This document shows, piece by piece, positions 9,396 to 17,849 of a stretch of 64,000 bases of DNA; position 1 is the stretch's first letter; each line of letters begins with the position of its first letter. This DNA is from Sphingobacterium cavernae (GTDB lineage: Bacteria > Bacteroidota > Bacteroidia > Sphingobacteriales > Sphingobacteriaceae): NCBI RefSeq assembly GCF_008520265.1, contig NZ_VIQM01000025.1, forward strand, positions 186,001 through 250,000. Reading direction: 5' to 3'. The notes beneath the pieces were generated by a model. It did no database searches and was not told the DNA's origin. It saw only the letters and a program-made list of their open reading frames with translations. A program made the translations under genes and the position numbers.

Positions 9396-10316
9396 TTAAA
9401 CTATTTTCATCTTTACAAATTGTAGCATTTCGTCTAATTGGTGAGGTTCAAACCAAGTGGTATTGCCGTATTTTTTGAACCAAGTGATTTGACGTTTAGC
9501 GTAGCGACGCGAATTTTGCTTGATTTTGTCGATAGCTTCTTGCTGAGAACAATTACCATCTAAGTAGTCAAAAATTTCGGAATAGCCTACTGTGAGCATA
9601 GCAGGCTTATAACGATAGGCGGCTAAAGATTTTACCTCATCCAATAGTCCCGCTTGTATCATTTTATCTACGCGCAAATTGATACGCTCGTATAATTTCT
9701 CACGATCCATATTCAACCCAATGGTCAAAATTTCGAATGGACGCTTAGATAAATCTTTCTTTTGGTAGAAAGATATAGGATTTCCTGTAGCTTCATAGAC
9801 TTCCAATGCACGAATAACACGTTGTGGATTGTCTATATCTGTAGCTGCGTAATAAGCAGGATCTATTTCTTTAAGACGGGATTTTAGTGGCTCTAATCCG
9901 TTTTCTTCAAAAGATTTATTTAATGAATCTCGAATACCTTCAGGAGCTTTAGGCAAGTCATCCATACCTTCACAAACCGCACGAACGAATAATCCTGAAC
10001 CACCAACCATGATAACAACATCCTTCGTCTTGAATAATTCATCCAACAATTTTAACGCATCACGTTCAAAATCCCCTGCGGAATATTCTTCTTGGATAGA
10101 ATGTGAATTGATAAAATGATGTGGCACTGCCGCTAATTCATCATTATCAGGTTTTGCTGTACCGATAGTCATTTCTCTATAAAACTGACGAGAATCAGCC
10201 GAAATGATTTCAGTATTAAAATGCTGTGCCAACAAAATAGCCGTAGCTGTTTTACCTACTGCTGTAGGACCAACCACTACGACCAAAGTTTTTTTATTTT
10301 GTTTTGTTGAAGACAT
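9396..10316 (-). CDS. miaA: tRNA dimethylallyltransferase
   Basis: Transfers a dimethylallyl group to N6 of adenosine 37 in tRNAs reading codons that begin with U. The 306-residue protein carries the P-loop GPTAVGKTATA near the start, the ISADSRQFYREM segment, GTAKP, GGSGLFVRA and the C-terminal TVGYSEIFDYL and YAKRQITWFKK motifs, all typical of MiaA. The ATG at 10316 is preferred over an in-frame TTG at 10319. It lies 3 bases after the stop of the upstream acidic-tail protein, so the two are probably co-transcribed. Confidence 0.95.
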   Translation of the reverse strand: MSSTKQNKKTLVVVVGPTAVGKTATAILLAQHFNTEIISADSRQFYREMTIGTAKPDNDELAAVPHHFINSHSIQEEYSAGDFERDALKLLDELFKTKDVVIMVGGSGLFVRAVCEGMDDLPKAPEGIRDSLNKSFEENGLEPLKSRLKEIDPAYYAATDIDNPQRVIRALEVYEATGNPISFYQKKDLSKRPFEILTIGLNMDREKLYERINLRVDKMIQAGLLDEVKSLAAYRYKPAMLTVGYSEIFDYLDGNCSQQEAIDKIKQNSRRYAKRQITWFKKYGNTTWFEPHQLDEMLQFVKMKIV

Positions 10317-10319
10317 CAA

Positions 10320-10910
10320 TTAATAATCGTCTTCTCCTCCACCGAAATCTTCTTTCTCTCCTTCTTCGCCTTCTTCCTCATCGTCATCCATCAAGTCGAA
10401 ATCATCTTCTTCATCAACACCGTATTCTTCCGATGCAACATCTTCGATAATGTCATCTTCCTCGTCGTCATCATCTGTAGACACAGGAAAGTTAGATGCT
10501 GCTGCAGATTTTGGTGCAATACCTACAGATTTGAATAATGAAGGATATTCTTTCCCATCTTCTTCTTTCAGAATTTTTACCAATTCCACATGAAAATCGT
10601 ATGGTCTATCAAAATTGTAGATGTAATAAAACTTTTGGTGTGGATCATCGATAAACTTACTCAAACGAATATCTTCCATGATTAAAACACCACTTTCCTT
10701 CTTACGTGGATTTGGAAGATGCGCGATTTCTGTTCCTTTTTTCCACTGATCATTACTTACATAGAACGAGGATGAAACTTCAGCATTATAACCCGTGCTC
10801 TTATGTATCTCGTGATGTAATTCCAAAAAAGTAGCTTTTGAAGGCATGTCAATATCACGATAAATGTCTTCGTAATCTTCGAAAGTAACTCTAAATCTGT
10901 AAACTGCCAT
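10320..10910 (-). CDS. pRiA4b ORF-3-like protein with very acidic C-terminal tail
   Basis: A 196-residue protein. The first 130 or so residues match the plasmid pRiA4b ORF-3-like fold (MAVYRFRVTFEDYEDIYRDI, LHHEIHKSTGY and SSFYVSNDQWKKG), a family of unknown function found in many bacterial chromosomes. The last 55 residues are almost only Asp, Glu and Gly, giving a low-complexity acidic tail. Such tails often bind cations or basic proteins; that is inference. It sits directly upstream of miaA and downstream of the nucleotidyltransferase gene, on the same strand. The family name does not mean the region is plasmid-borne. Confidence 0.75.
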   Translation of the reverse strand: MAVYRFRVTFEDYEDIYRDIDMPSKATFLELHHEIHKSTGYNAEVSSSFYVSNDQWKKGTEIAHLPNPRKKESGVLIMEDIRLSKFIDDPHQKFYYIYNFDRPYDFHVELVKILKEEDGKEYPSLFKSVGIAPKSAAASNFPVSTDDDDEEDDIIEDVASEEYGVDEEDDFDLMDDDEEEGEEGEKEDFGGGEDDY

Positions 10911-10960
10911 ATATCTTTATACGCTAAATTAAGCTAAGTTTCTAACTATAAAATTAAAAA

Positions 10961-12400
10961 TTATTTTGTTGTCTCTAAAGACAATATTTGCTTTGGTTCT
11001 AAATTCAAAGCTTTTGCCTTGTCCAGCATAAAATTATAAGCTGCCATGCGCTCGTTAGGTATTTCACCATCCAATATCGCTTCGCGAATTGCATTTTTAA
11101 TAATACCAACTTGTCTGCTCGGCCCCAAATCAAACACATGCATAATATCTTCACCCGTAACAGGAGGTTGCCAGTTGCGCAAATGATCGCGCTCTTCTAC
11201 ATCCTTCAGCTTTTGTTTGACCAATTCAAAATTGTCACGATATTTCTTCTTTTTAAATTCGTTTTTAGTCGTCACGTCCGCATGACATAATAACATCAAC
11301 GCATCGATATCATCTCCAGCTTCAAACAGTAAACGTCGAACAGCGGAATCGGTAACAATATCTTGCGCCAGAACAATTGGACGCAAATGTAGTTGAACAA
11401 GTTTTTGAACAAATTTCATCTTCTCATTCAATGGCAATTTCATCTCTGCAAACAATTTAGGCACCATACGTGCTCCTTTGTCTTCATGCCCATGAAATGT
11501 CCAACCAATACGCTTGTCAAAACGCTTTGTGGCAGGTTTGGCAATATCATGCATAATAGCAGCCCAACGTAACCACAGGTCATCCGACACCTCAGATACA
11601 TTATCCAATACTTCTAAAGTATGGTAAAAATTATCTTTATGACCTTTGCCATCCACATAATCTACACCATACAAATTTGCCATAGCTGGAAATACCAACG
11701 CTAACAAACCTGTATCAAACAAATATTTGAATCCGATAGAAGGCTTTTTTGACAAAATGATTTTGTTCATTTCGTCCGTAATACGCTCTTTGGAAATAAT
11801 CTGAATACGATCTTTAGTTTCCACAATAGCTTCAATCGCTTGCACATCAATCTTAAAATTCAATTGCGTTGCAAAACGAATAGCGCGCATCATTCGTAAT
11901 GGATCGTCAGAAAAAGTTTCATTAGGTGCTAAAGGCGTACGAATAATACGATTTTCGATATCGGCTAATCCATCAAACGGATCTAACAATTGACCGTAAG
12001 TTTCAGAATTCAACGAATATGCCATTGCATTGATTGTGAAATCACGGCGATTTTGATCATCTTGCAACGTACCGTCTTCCACAATAGGCTTACGCGAATC
12101 ACGACGATAAGATTCTTTTCGTGCGCCAACAAACTCCACATCCAAACCATCGTACACCAACATCGCAGTTCCAAAAGATTTGTAAACCGCAACTTTAGTA
12201 TGCAATCTTTCTCCTAATTTGGTTGCAAAATCTATTCCCGAACCAATTACCAAAATATCCACATCATTTTTGAATGGACGTCCCATAATTCTATCCCGCA
12301 CATAACCGCCAATCACATACACTTCTGTGTTTGTCTTGTCAGCTAACTCTTTGATAATAGAAAATATCGGGTGTTGTAATTCTTCAGTCATAGCACACAT
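10961..12400 (-). CDS. CCA-adding-type tRNA nucleotidyltransferase with HD domain
   Basis: Class II nucleotidyltransferase of 479 residues (476 if the ATG at 12391 is used). The N-terminal head shows GGYVRDRIMGRPFKNDVDIL, where the DVD acidic pair binds metal, followed by the RRDFTINAMAY and RAIRFATQL motifs that select CTP and ATP. An HD domain follows in the middle (HDIAKPATKRF, HGHEDKGA). The protein probably builds or repairs the 3' CCA end of tRNAs. The alternative is an oligo- or poly(A) polymerase. It shares the strand with miaA downstream, with about 50 bases before the acidic-tail gene. Confidence 0.88.
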   Translation of the reverse strand: MCAMTEELQHPIFSIIKELADKTNTEVYVIGGYVRDRIMGRPFKNDVDILVIGSGIDFATKLGERLHTKVAVYKSFGTAMLVYDGLDVEFVGARKESYRRDSRKPIVEDGTLQDDQNRRDFTINAMAYSLNSETYGQLLDPFDGLADIENRIIRTPLAPNETFSDDPLRMMRAIRFATQLNFKIDVQAIEAIVETKDRIQIISKERITDEMNKIILSKKPSIGFKYLFDTGLLALVFPAMANLYGVDYVDGKGHKDNFYHTLEVLDNVSEVSDDLWLRWAAIMHDIAKPATKRFDKRIGWTFHGHEDKGARMVPKLFAEMKLPLNEKMKFVQKLVQLHLRPIVLAQDIVTDSAVRRLLFEAGDDIDALMLLCHADVTTKNEFKKKKYRDNFELVKQKLKDVEERDHLRNWQPPVTGEDIMHVFDLGPSRQVGIIKNAIREAILDGEIPNERMAAYNFMLDKAKALNLEPKQILSLETTK

Positions 12401-12488
12401 ATAGATCTTGCCGATCTATTTAGTTGGCAAAAATACTCAATTAAAAAGAAAAATGAGTTAAAAATATAAAGGTATTATCCCAATATGA

Positions 12489-13544
12489 CTAATCTCTGTC
12501 TCTCGAAAGTTTTCGAAATGCTAATGGATTTTCCGATAATTCAGCTTGTTCACGACGATTTTTAACGATATGCACAGCTGTAAATATGGCCTCCATAAAT
12601 GATTCATGTGATGCCAAATTTTTACCTGCAATATCATAACCTGTACCATGGTCTGGCGAAGTACGCACGATTGGTAATCCTGCTGTATAATTTACTCCTT
12701 TGCGACTTGCAATATGTTTAAAAGGAATTAAACCTTGATCATGATACATTGCCAATACCGCATCAAATTTCTTGTAGGCGTCGCCTGCGAAAAAGCCATC
12801 TGCTGGATACGGGCCAAAACAGAATATACCTTCCTCATTTGCTTTCTCCAAAGTCGGAGCTATAATAGTATCGTCTTCAGTTCCAATTACGCCATTATCA
12901 CCTGCGTGAGGATTTAATCCCAACACAGCAATTTTTGGCTTTTGAACCCAGAAGTCCTTTTTCAACGATTCATTCATTAAGCGCAATTTCTTTAGAATAG
13001 CTTCTTCCGTAATTTTACTTGCAACTTCGTTTAATGGAATGTGACCTGTTACTACACCGATTCTTAATTCATCACAAACCATAAACATCAACACATCATC
13101 TGCATTGGTTTTACTTTGTAAATATTCAGTATGACCTGGGAAATTAAATTCGTCGCTCTGAATATTGTGTTTGTTGATAGGAGCTGTCACCAGCGCATCA
13201 ATTTTTCCTGCTGTCAAATCTTCAACCGCTCTTTCTAATGAAATGAATGCATATTTACCACCAATTTCATTTTCTTCTCCTAACGTGATTTTGACATCTT
13301 CTTGCCAACAGTTGATTAAGTTTGGACGCTTTGGATTTGCTTGCTCCACATCATTGATGACATTAAAACTGAAATCATTGATATTATTTGCTTTACGATG
13401 AAATGAAGCATTCTTGGTGTTACCGTATACAATAGGTGTGAAGAAATCTAGCACACGGCTATCCATGAGCGATTTGATAATCACTTCCAGACCTATACCA
13501 TTGATGTCACCTATACTAATACCAACTTTTAATTTTTCACTCAT
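12489..13544 (-). CDS. pdxA: 4-hydroxythreonine-4-phosphate dehydrogenase
   Basis: NAD-dependent enzyme of pyridoxal-phosphate synthesis in the DXP-dependent route, oxidising 4-phosphohydroxythreonine. The 351-residue protein opens VGISIGDINGIGLEV and contains VTAPINKHN, the metal histidine in FPGHTEYL, GLNPHAGDNG, AMYHDQGLIPFKH and TSPDHGTGYDIAG, all signature PdxA segments. I take the ATG at 13544, because the in-frame extension upstream to 13610 is hydrophobic and not part of the family. A downstream partner cannot be judged. Confidence 0.94.
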   Translation of the reverse strand: MSEKLKVGISIGDINGIGLEVIIKSLMDSRVLDFFTPIVYGNTKNASFHRKANNINDFSFNVINDVEQANPKRPNLINCWQEDVKITLGEENEIGGKYAFISLERAVEDLTAGKIDALVTAPINKHNIQSDEFNFPGHTEYLQSKTNADDVLMFMVCDELRIGVVTGHIPLNEVASKITEEAILKKLRLMNESLKKDFWVQKPKIAVLGLNPHAGDNGVIGTEDDTIIAPTLEKANEEGIFCFGPYPADGFFAGDAYKKFDAVLAMYHDQGLIPFKHIASRKGVNYTAGLPIVRTSPDHGTGYDIAGKNLASHESFMEAIFTAVHIVKNRREQAELSENPLAFRKLSRDRD

Positions 13545-13885
13545 CGTTTTAGCGTTTTTCAACTCAAAAATAGGAAAAAAATAAGAAAGAAGAAGGTAAA
13601 TGATTGTCAATTCAACTATAATAAATGTTTGAGCCCTTATGCCGGGCAGGCAGCTACTTTTTCCCTCAAATAGTAGCCAAAAAATCGTCGCTGTACTGAG
13701 TTGCCATAACGACTCATCATCCCTGCAGTTGGCAACTAACTAAGGCGACATTTTCCGCAGAACAACTGCTATTACATTCATTTGAAATAAAAACGTATCA
13801 ATCCATTTTCATTTTTTTTAACTTTATGCACACATGCATTCAACATTCTAACTTTAAAGAACTACAAGAAACTTAGCAAAATCTT
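13545..13885. other. Intergenic block upstream of rsmA, no gene recognised
   Basis: About 340 bases between the divergent pdxA and rsmA genes, ahead of the rsmA promoter. Bases 13630-13785 look clearly richer in G and C than typical intergenic DNA in this window and contain GCCGGGCAGGCAGC and ATCATCCCTGCAGTTGGCAA. A short plus-strand frame from the ATG at 13638 reads 35 codons to a stop, with no recognised domain. The block could be a mobile-repeat remnant or a decayed gene. I see no tRNA or clear hairpin. Confidence 0.4.
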
Positions 13886-13919
13886 TTTGTGGCAATGTCA
13901 CATTTACTTTTTAATTTTG
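13886..13919 (+). promoter_or_regulatory. Bacteroidetes-type promoter of rsmA
   Basis: A -33-like TTTG at 13886-13889 and a -7-like TAATTTTG at 13912-13919 with 22 bases between them. This matches the known Bacteroidetes consensus (TTTG, roughly 20 bases, TAnnTTTG). Transcription would start about 10 bases before the rsmA ATG. Confidence 0.6.
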
Positions 13920-13935
13920 GGGCTTACAGGAAAAT

Positions 13936-14715
13936 ATGGGTACGGTACGCGCAAAAAAACACTTAGGACAACATTTTTTAAATGACAAAAACGCAGCTCA
14001 GCGCATTGCTGACGCGTTAGATACTTCACTTGGCTTTACGCAAGTTTTGGAAGTTGGTCCGGGTATGGGTGTATTGTCTGATTTTCTACTACAGAAAGAG
14101 GATTACGAGACTTTTTTGATTGATGTCGATGACGAATCAATTGAATATCTTGCCGATAAATATCCTCAATTAGGTGACCGCTTGATTCATGGTGATTTCT
14201 TACAACTAGATTTCAGCCAATATTTCGGAGAAAAAATGGCTGTTATTGGAAACTATCCTTACAATATTTCTTCTCAGATTCTATTCAAAATTTTGGAAGA
14301 AAGAGACCGTGTAGTTCAAATGGCAGGAATGTTTCAAAAAGAAGTTGCCGAACGTTGTGTAGCCAAACCGGGAAGTAAAGAATATGGAATTCTATCTGTT
14401 TTCTTGCAAGCATATTACGATGTTGAATATTTGTTCACTGTAAAGGCTGGTGCTTTCAATCCTCCTCCAAAAGTTCTTTCAGGTGTGATGCGTATGACCC
14501 GCAATAAAGTTACTGACTTAGGTTGCGACGAAGCCATATTCTGGAAAGTAGTGAAAGCAGGTTTTAATCAAAGACGTAAAACATTACGAAACTCCCTTTC
14601 TGGTGTTATCGCAAAAGACAAAATGAGCGACAATCCATTATATGAATTACGTGCTGAACGATTAACCGTACAGGATTTTGTAGCCTTGACGAATGAGATA
14701 ACCAACACAAAATAA
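13936..14715 (+). CDS. rsmA: 16S rRNA dimethyladenosine transferase
   Basis: SAM-dependent enzyme (KsgA) that dimethylates two adjacent adenosines in the last hairpin of 16S rRNA during small-subunit assembly. The 259-residue protein opens with KKHLGQHFL, has the SAM loop EVGPGMGVLSDFL, the catalytic GNYPYNISSQ and the late motif FNPPPKVLSGV. It ends 2 bases before the next gene, so rsmA, the monooxygenase and the 2-hydroxyacid dehydrogenase form a tight operon. Confidence 0.95.
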   Translation: MGTVRAKKHLGQHFLNDKNAAQRIADALDTSLGFTQVLEVGPGMGVLSDFLLQKEDYETFLIDVDDESIEYLADKYPQLGDRLIHGDFLQLDFSQYFGEKMAVIGNYPYNISSQILFKILEERDRVVQMAGMFQKEVAERCVAKPGSKEYGILSVFLQAYYDVEYLFTVKAGAFNPPPKVLSGVMRMTRNKVTDLGCDEAIFWKVVKAGFNQRRKTLRNSLSGVIAKDKMSDNPLYELRAERLTVQDFVALTNEITNTK

Positions 14716-14717
14716 AC

Positions 14718-15881
14718 ATGCAAATCGAAACTGAATTCGCGATAATTGGCGGAGGCGTAGCAGGATTAACAACAGCTATCGGTCTTAGCCAGTTAGGTCG
14801 TGAATTTGTAGTTTTCGAACAAGCAAAAGAGCTAAAAGGCATAGGTGCAGGTTTTGGACTGGCAGCTAATGCTATGCTAGCTCTAGATTTATTGGGTTTG
14901 AAGCAGGGTATAGAGAAAATTGGATTTTATACCCATTCTTTTAATATTTTGGATCAGCGTGGTAATATCTTGTTAGCACCCGACACTAAAAAGCTTTCAC
15001 AACAATACAATCAAGATAATTTTACGATTCATCGCGCGGATTTATATTTTTACCTACTCAACCAAATACCGACTGAAAAAGTAATTCTAGGGAAAAAAGC
15101 CATACGTTTCGAACAAAATGCTGATACGATCACAGTTTCTTTTGATGATGAAAGTACTGTAAAGTGCAAATATTTGCTGATAGCGGACGGCGTCAAATCA
15201 CCATTACGTCAACAGCTCCTACCGCATTCTACGCCTCGTTATTCAGGTTATACTTGCTGGCGCGCTACCATTGACAATAGCAGTATAAAGTTAGACAAAG
15301 GTTCTGAAACTTGGGGAAAAGATGGTCGTTTTGGTATGACACCTTTGGTTGGTAATCGGATTTATTGGTATGCTTGCGTCAATAGCAAGGCGAATAATCC
15401 CATTTATAGAAATTATTCGGTAAAAGATTTAACAACACATTTTCAAGATTACCATACCACGATTCCAACCATTCTCGCCGAAACCAGAGATGTAGATTTG
15501 ATTTGGAATGACATCATCGACATTAAACCCTTGACACATTTGGCGTATGGTAATATTTTGCTTTTAGGTGATGCTGGACATGCTACGACGCCAAATCTTG
15601 GTCAAGGTGCTTGTCAGGCGTTGGAAGATGTTGCTGTCTTAATGGACGAATTGAAAATAACAGATTCCGTAACGCAGGCATTTCGTAAGTTTGAAAATAG
15701 GCGTTTGAAACGCACAAAATATATCACAGATACATCCAAAAGAATTGGCGAAATTTCGCAATGGGATAATCCACTTATGGTTACTTTCAGAAATACCATT
15801 ATGAAATTACTACCTGCACGCATTGCACAATCGGGATTAGCACAACTTTTGTCTGTGGATTTTATGAAAATTGGCAAATAA
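14718..15881 (+). CDS. FAD-dependent aromatic-type monooxygenase
   Basis: A 387-residue flavoprotein of the class A (PHBH-like) monooxygenase family. Visible are the dinucleotide-binding motif IIGGGVAGLTTA at the start, the DG motif LLIADGVKSPLR in the middle and the GD motif LLLGDAGHATTPNLGQGA near the C-terminus. Such enzymes use NAD(P)H and O2 to hydroxylate aromatic or related substrates; some homologues act on tetracyclines or in quinone synthesis. The substrate is not visible here. It is cytosolic with no signal peptide. The gap to the next gene is 4 bases. Confidence 0.85.
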   Translation: MQIETEFAIIGGGVAGLTTAIGLSQLGREFVVFEQAKELKGIGAGFGLAANAMLALDLLGLKQGIEKIGFYTHSFNILDQRGNILLAPDTKKLSQQYNQDNFTIHRADLYFYLLNQIPTEKVILGKKAIRFEQNADTITVSFDDESTVKCKYLLIADGVKSPLRQQLLPHSTPRYSGYTCWRATIDNSSIKLDKGSETWGKDGRFGMTPLVGNRIYWYACVNSKANNPIYRNYSVKDLTTHFQDYHTTIPTILAETRDVDLIWNDIIDIKPLTHLAYGNILLLGDAGHATTPNLGQGACQALEDVAVLMDELKITDSVTQAFRKFENRRLKRTKYITDTSKRIGEISQWDNPLMVTFRNTIMKLLPARIAQSGLAQLLSVDFMKIGK

Positions 15882-15885
15882 CAAT

Positions 15886-16815
15886 ATGAATATTCTTATC
15901 GTCGACGACATACACGAGATACTTTTAGAAAAGTTTGATAAGGCTGGAATTGCTTACAATTACCAACCTAATATCACTCGTCTAGAAGCGGAAAAAATCA
16001 TTTCTAACTACTCGGGTTTGATTATTCGTTCCAAATTTCAAGTTGACCAAGCTTTCATAGATTTAGCCGCAAATCTACAATTGATTGGACGGTCAGGTGC
16101 AGGTATGGACAATATCGAAGAAGAATATGCTATTGCAAAAGGAATACAACTTTTTCCCGCCAACGAAGGAAACTGTGATGCCGTGGGTGAACATATGATT
16201 GGCATGCTCTTAAGTCTGATGAATAATCTCAATCGCGGTAATGCTGAAATTCGTCAAGGTCAATGGAAACGTGAACAAAACCGTGGGTATGAGCTCAAGG
16301 GTCGAACTGTCGCTTTGATTGGTTATGGACATAATGGTCAAGCTATGGCAAAAAAACTTTCGGGTTTCGATGTAAAAGTCATTGCATACGATAAATACAA
16401 AACAGGATTCTCAGACCAATTTGCTACGGAAGTTTCGATGGAAGAAATCGTTAAGCAAGCTGATATAGTTAGTTTTCATATTCCGTTGACACGTGAAACC
16501 AAAGGTTTCGTGAATGAAGAATACCTTTTTCATTTCCGCAAGCCTATTTTCTTTCTGATGGGTGCAAGAGGTGGAATCGTCCATGTTCCTGCTGTGTTGA
16601 AAGCTTTGGATACTGGTAAAATAATAGGTGCTGCTTTAGATGTACTTCCTGTTGAGAAATTCCCCGCTTTGGGCGAACAAGATTGGTATCAAGATTTAGT
16701 TTCGCGCGATAATGTTATTCTAAGTCCACATGTAGCAGGTTGGACTTTTGAAAGCTACTTTAAGCTTTCGGATATTTTAGCGGATAAAATTATTAGCTAT
16801 TTGAACACTAAATAA
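15886..16815 (+). CDS. D-isomer-specific 2-hydroxyacid dehydrogenase (phosphoglycerate-dehydrogenase-like)
   Basis: NAD-dependent oxidoreductase of 309 residues. The Rossmann signature ALIGYGHNGQAMAKKL is present, and the three catalytic positions of the family are visible: Arg in MGARGGIVHV, an acidic residue in the ALDVLPVE region, and His in LSPHVAGWTFES. Members oxidise or reduce 2-hydroxy acids; the closest functional guess is D-3-phosphoglycerate dehydrogenase (first step of serine synthesis), but the C-terminal regulatory domain of SerA is absent. The ATG at 15886 is chosen over an upstream TTG because it follows the previous stop by 4 bases. The 3' end overlaps the convergent UbiA-like gene by 39 bases. 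Confidence 0.85.
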   Translation: MNILIVDDIHEILLEKFDKAGIAYNYQPNITRLEAEKIISNYSGLIIRSKFQVDQAFIDLAANLQLIGRSGAGMDNIEEEYAIAKGIQLFPANEGNCDAVGEHMIGMLLSLMNNLNRGNAEIRQGQWKREQNRGYELKGRTVALIGYGHNGQAMAKKLSGFDVKVIAYDKYKTGFSDQFATEVSMEEIVKQADIVSFHIPLTRETKGFVNEEYLFHFRKPIFFLMGARGGIVHVPAVLKALDTGKIIGAALDVLPVEKFPALGEQDWYQDLVSRDNVILSPHVAGWTFESYFKLSDILADKIISYLNTK

Positions 16816-17661
16816 ACAGAACAAATACTGAATAACTAATACCAAATCCAACAAATACACATTCAAAAAACTATTTTGCTCTTTGAATATTTTCGTTTTG
16901 AAAAGTATCAACACCAAAACATCACATACTATTAAGCCTATTTTGATGTCGCTTGTAGTAGGCATGGCTAAAACCAATAAAATGTGCACCAATCCTAACA
17001 TGTAGCATAGATTCTGCGCCTTTACCTGTCCCAAAGCTAAAGGAACAGTTTTCAAATGATAGTAAGAATCTTGTTTCATATCCCGAATATCAAACGGCAA
17101 CGTGACCAACAGAATAAACAAAAATTTGCAACTCAATACATAAAGTAAGCTTGTCCATTCTACAGCTTGTAAATTGTTGCTGTGTTCTATATAAACCAAT
17201 CCTACGGTACTTAACGACCAAATTAAAGCAATATGAAAGACCTTGATATAAGGCACATGCCGAAAATTTTTCCATTGCCCATGAATTTTCAATGTTGGCA
17301 ACGCATAAGCCAAACTTAAAACTCCTATAAAACCTAAATATAAAAAGGTATGAAAATGAATTTGCGTCAGCGTATATATTAACAATAGTGAAACTATTGC
17401 ATTTAGCGTCCAAAAAACATGAATATTTCCGAAAATCCAACGCGTACGCTCATAAGGAGATGTCTTATGGTCATTTGGCTTTGAAATCCAAATGCTCAAA
17501 TTATAAAGCAATAAAGTCGCTGAGAGCTCTAAAAGAACAACATTGAAATTGTAAGGAATTTGAAAAATTAAATAACTCAAGAGCACTTGCGCACCTGCTG
17601 CGCATGCAATCAAAAGATTCGTAAATACGATAATTTTCCAAACACCCATATGTGATTTCAC
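16777..17661 (-). CDS. UbiA-like polytopic membrane protein
   Basis: A 294-residue, mostly hydrophobic protein with about eight or nine predicted membrane spans. The loop DIRDMKQDSYYHLKTVPLALG carries an aspartate-rich motif placed like the second Asp motif of UbiA prenyltransferases, which attach isoprenoid chains to aromatic acceptors. The first Asp motif is weak (near SKPNDHKTSPYERTRW). It may therefore be a divergent or non-catalytic family member. It converges on the 2-hydroxyacid dehydrogenase gene and overlaps its end by 39 bases. The start could also be the ATG four codons inside. Confidence 0.6.
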   Translation of the reverse strand: MKSHMGVWKIIVFTNLLIACAAGAQVLLSYLIFQIPYNFNVVLLELSATLLLYNLSIWISKPNDHKTSPYERTRWIFGNIHVFWTLNAIVSLLLIYTLTQIHFHTFLYLGFIGVLSLAYALPTLKIHGQWKNFRHVPYIKVFHIALIWSLSTVGLVYIEHSNNLQAVEWTSLLYVLSCKFLFILLVTLPFDIRDMKQDSYYHLKTVPLALGQVKAQNLCYMLGLVHILLVLAMPTTSDIKIGLIVCDVLVLILFKTKIFKEQNSFLNVYLLDLVLVIQYLFCLFSVQIANNFIR

Positions 17662-17849
17662 GACATAAATTTATTCACTTTGACACAGATAATTACTAAT
17701 TATATACTGCTTTTATTCGCTTTTAATATCTAAAAAAATTAAATTAGCCTCTATATCAGGCGTTTTACCACATTGAATAAATGAATGTCTGAAATAGATA
17801 ACTAAGTATAATAAGAATATAAACCTATAGAAATTTAAGCGTAAGAGAG

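Noticed and set aside
10320..10910. Plasmid origin suggested by the pRiA4b family name
   Set aside because: The surrounding genes are chromosomal housekeeping genes; the family name only reflects where it was first seen.
12545..13610. Longer pdxA with 22 extra residues at the start
   Set aside because: The extra segment is hydrophobic and outside the family; MSEKLKVGISIGD is the proper start.
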